DNA of 22,781 bases. Origin: Chromatiales bacterium (lineage in GTDB: Bacteria > Pseudomonadota > Gammaproteobacteria > UBA6429 > Thiohalophilaceae). The number at the start of each line of letters is the position of its first letter. Position 1 is the stretch's first letter. A model generated the notes under the pieces. That model searched no databases. It saw only the letters and a program-made list of their open reading frames with translations, and was not told where the DNA came from. Where the stretch lies: positions 1 to 22,781 of the forward strand of contig JALTLP010000096.1 of NCBI GenBank assembly GCA_027001895.1, given 5' to 3'. This document shows, piece by piece, positions 22,206-22,781 of this stretch. Position numbers and translations under genes: made by a program.

Positions 22206-22781
22206 ATGGAAAAATATAAGCGGATTCTGTTTATACTTTTTATTTTTGTAACCGCAGTTCAGTCTGCAACTTCTGCTGAACCAATAAACCAACAAGCTGC
22301 CATTGCGACGGCCCACCCTGTTGCCACTAAAGCCGGATTAAGAATTTTACAACAAGGTGGCAATGCCTTTGATGCAGCGGTTGCTATCAGTGCAACGCTT
22401 GCTGTTGTTGAACCGTTCAGTTCCGGTATAGGCGGCGGTGGCTTCTGGTTATTGCAGGATGGCAAAACTAAAAAAAGTATAATGGTCGATGGCCGGGAAG
22501 TTGCGCCGTTAGCCGCCAGTAAAAATATGTATCAGGATAAACAGGGTAATGTTGTTAAAGGTTTATCAATTAACGGTGCGTTGGCCGCTGGTATTCCAGG
22601 CGAACCGGCAGCACTTGTTTATATTGCAAAAAACTATGGCAGACTGCCATTAAGCCAATCGCTTGCCCCGGCTATTCAGGCAGCAAGGCAAGGTTTTAAA
22701 GTAACACCCGCATTTAGGCGTATGGCAAGTTTTCGTTTAAAAGCCCTGCGTAAATCACCGGCTGCTGCAAAAGTATTTTTA
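22206..22781 (+). CDS. ggt: Gamma-glutamyltransferase, 5' part only
   Basis: The first 192 codons of a periplasmic gamma-glutamyltransferase (glutathione hydrolase); the gene leaves the window still open. The signal peptide spans about 1-24 (basic MEKYKR, hydrophobic core, cleavage near TSA-E). The conserved N-terminal pattern of the large subunit is present: AAIATAHPVATKAGLRIL (31-48), QGGNAFDAAVAI (50-61), VVEPFSSGIGGGGF (67-80) and DGREVAP (95-101), where R97 corresponds to the Arg that binds the glutamyl carboxylate. NGALAAGIPGEPAAL follows. The self-processing site and catalytic Thr lie beyond the window. Paralogues with other substrates cannot be excluded. Confidence 0.92.
   Translation, partial: MEKYKRILFILFIFVTAVQSATSAEPINQQAAIATAHPVATKAGLRILQQGGNAFDAAVAISATLAVVEPFSSGIGGGGFWLLQDGKTKKSIMVDGREVAPLAASKNMYQDKQGNVVKGLSINGALAAGIPGEPAALVYIAKNYGRLPLSQSLAPAIQAARQGFKVTPAFRRMASFRLKALRKSPAAAKVFL

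Overview
The window is a chromosomal segment of a gammaproteobacterium that is not an enterobacterium. By eye GC is in the mid-40s percent. The evidence is the order rpoH-ftsX-ftsE-ftsY followed by two M16 peptidases, rsmD, coaD, a YfhL-type ferredoxin and gamma-glutamyltransferase, an arrangement I know from Pseudomonas and relatives, placed here beside a complete cbb3 oxidase cluster. I cannot fix the genus.

Layout. 1-307 holds no credible gene, only a cluster of dispersed palindromic repeats. 308-790 (minus) is a small lipoprotein. 936-9642 (plus) is a full cbb3-type cytochrome c oxidase locus: structural genes ccoN, ccoO, ccoQ (56 aa) and ccoP, then assembly genes ccoG, ccoH (unusually long, with extra N-terminal membrane segments), ccoI (copper P-type ATPase) and ccoS. 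A repeat-derived hairpin cluster separates the structural from the assembly genes. 9643-9955 holds a 33-aa single-span membrane protein with its own promoter and a 20-bp perfect palindrome over its -10 box. 9956-12732 is a two-gene operon with an ATGA overlap: a periplasmic von Willebrand A protein anchored by a C-terminal helix, and a single-span coiled-coil protein with an acidic tail. A bidirectional terminator at 12787-12816 ends this operon and the convergent rpoH.

12835-17907 (minus) is ftsY-ftsE-ftsX, a REC-REC-GGDEF response regulator, and rpoH. The regulator lies between ftsX and rpoH, which are adjacent in the usual order. The rpoH leader carries a CIRCE operator (17 of 18 arm positions, HrcA target) at 13715-13741 and a perfect FNR/ANR-type box, TTGAT-N4-ATCAA, at 13778-13791. 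This suggests sigma-32 is controlled both by the HrcA/GroE folding circuit and by oxygen or redox state. It is the most interesting signal in the window.

17932-22781 (plus) holds an M16 pair (a catalytic member and a catalytically dead lipoprotein partner), rsmD, coaD, ferredoxin and the first 192 codons of ggt, which runs off the window end.

How the genes work together: the cco genes build a high-affinity terminal oxidase for low oxygen. CcoI and CcoS supply copper and cofactor assembly, and CcoG handles copper/redox maturation. FtsY targets membrane proteins; FtsE/FtsX couple division to peptidoglycan hydrolysis; RpoH controls protein quality. I saw no tRNA, rRNA, CRISPR array, transposase or phage gene.
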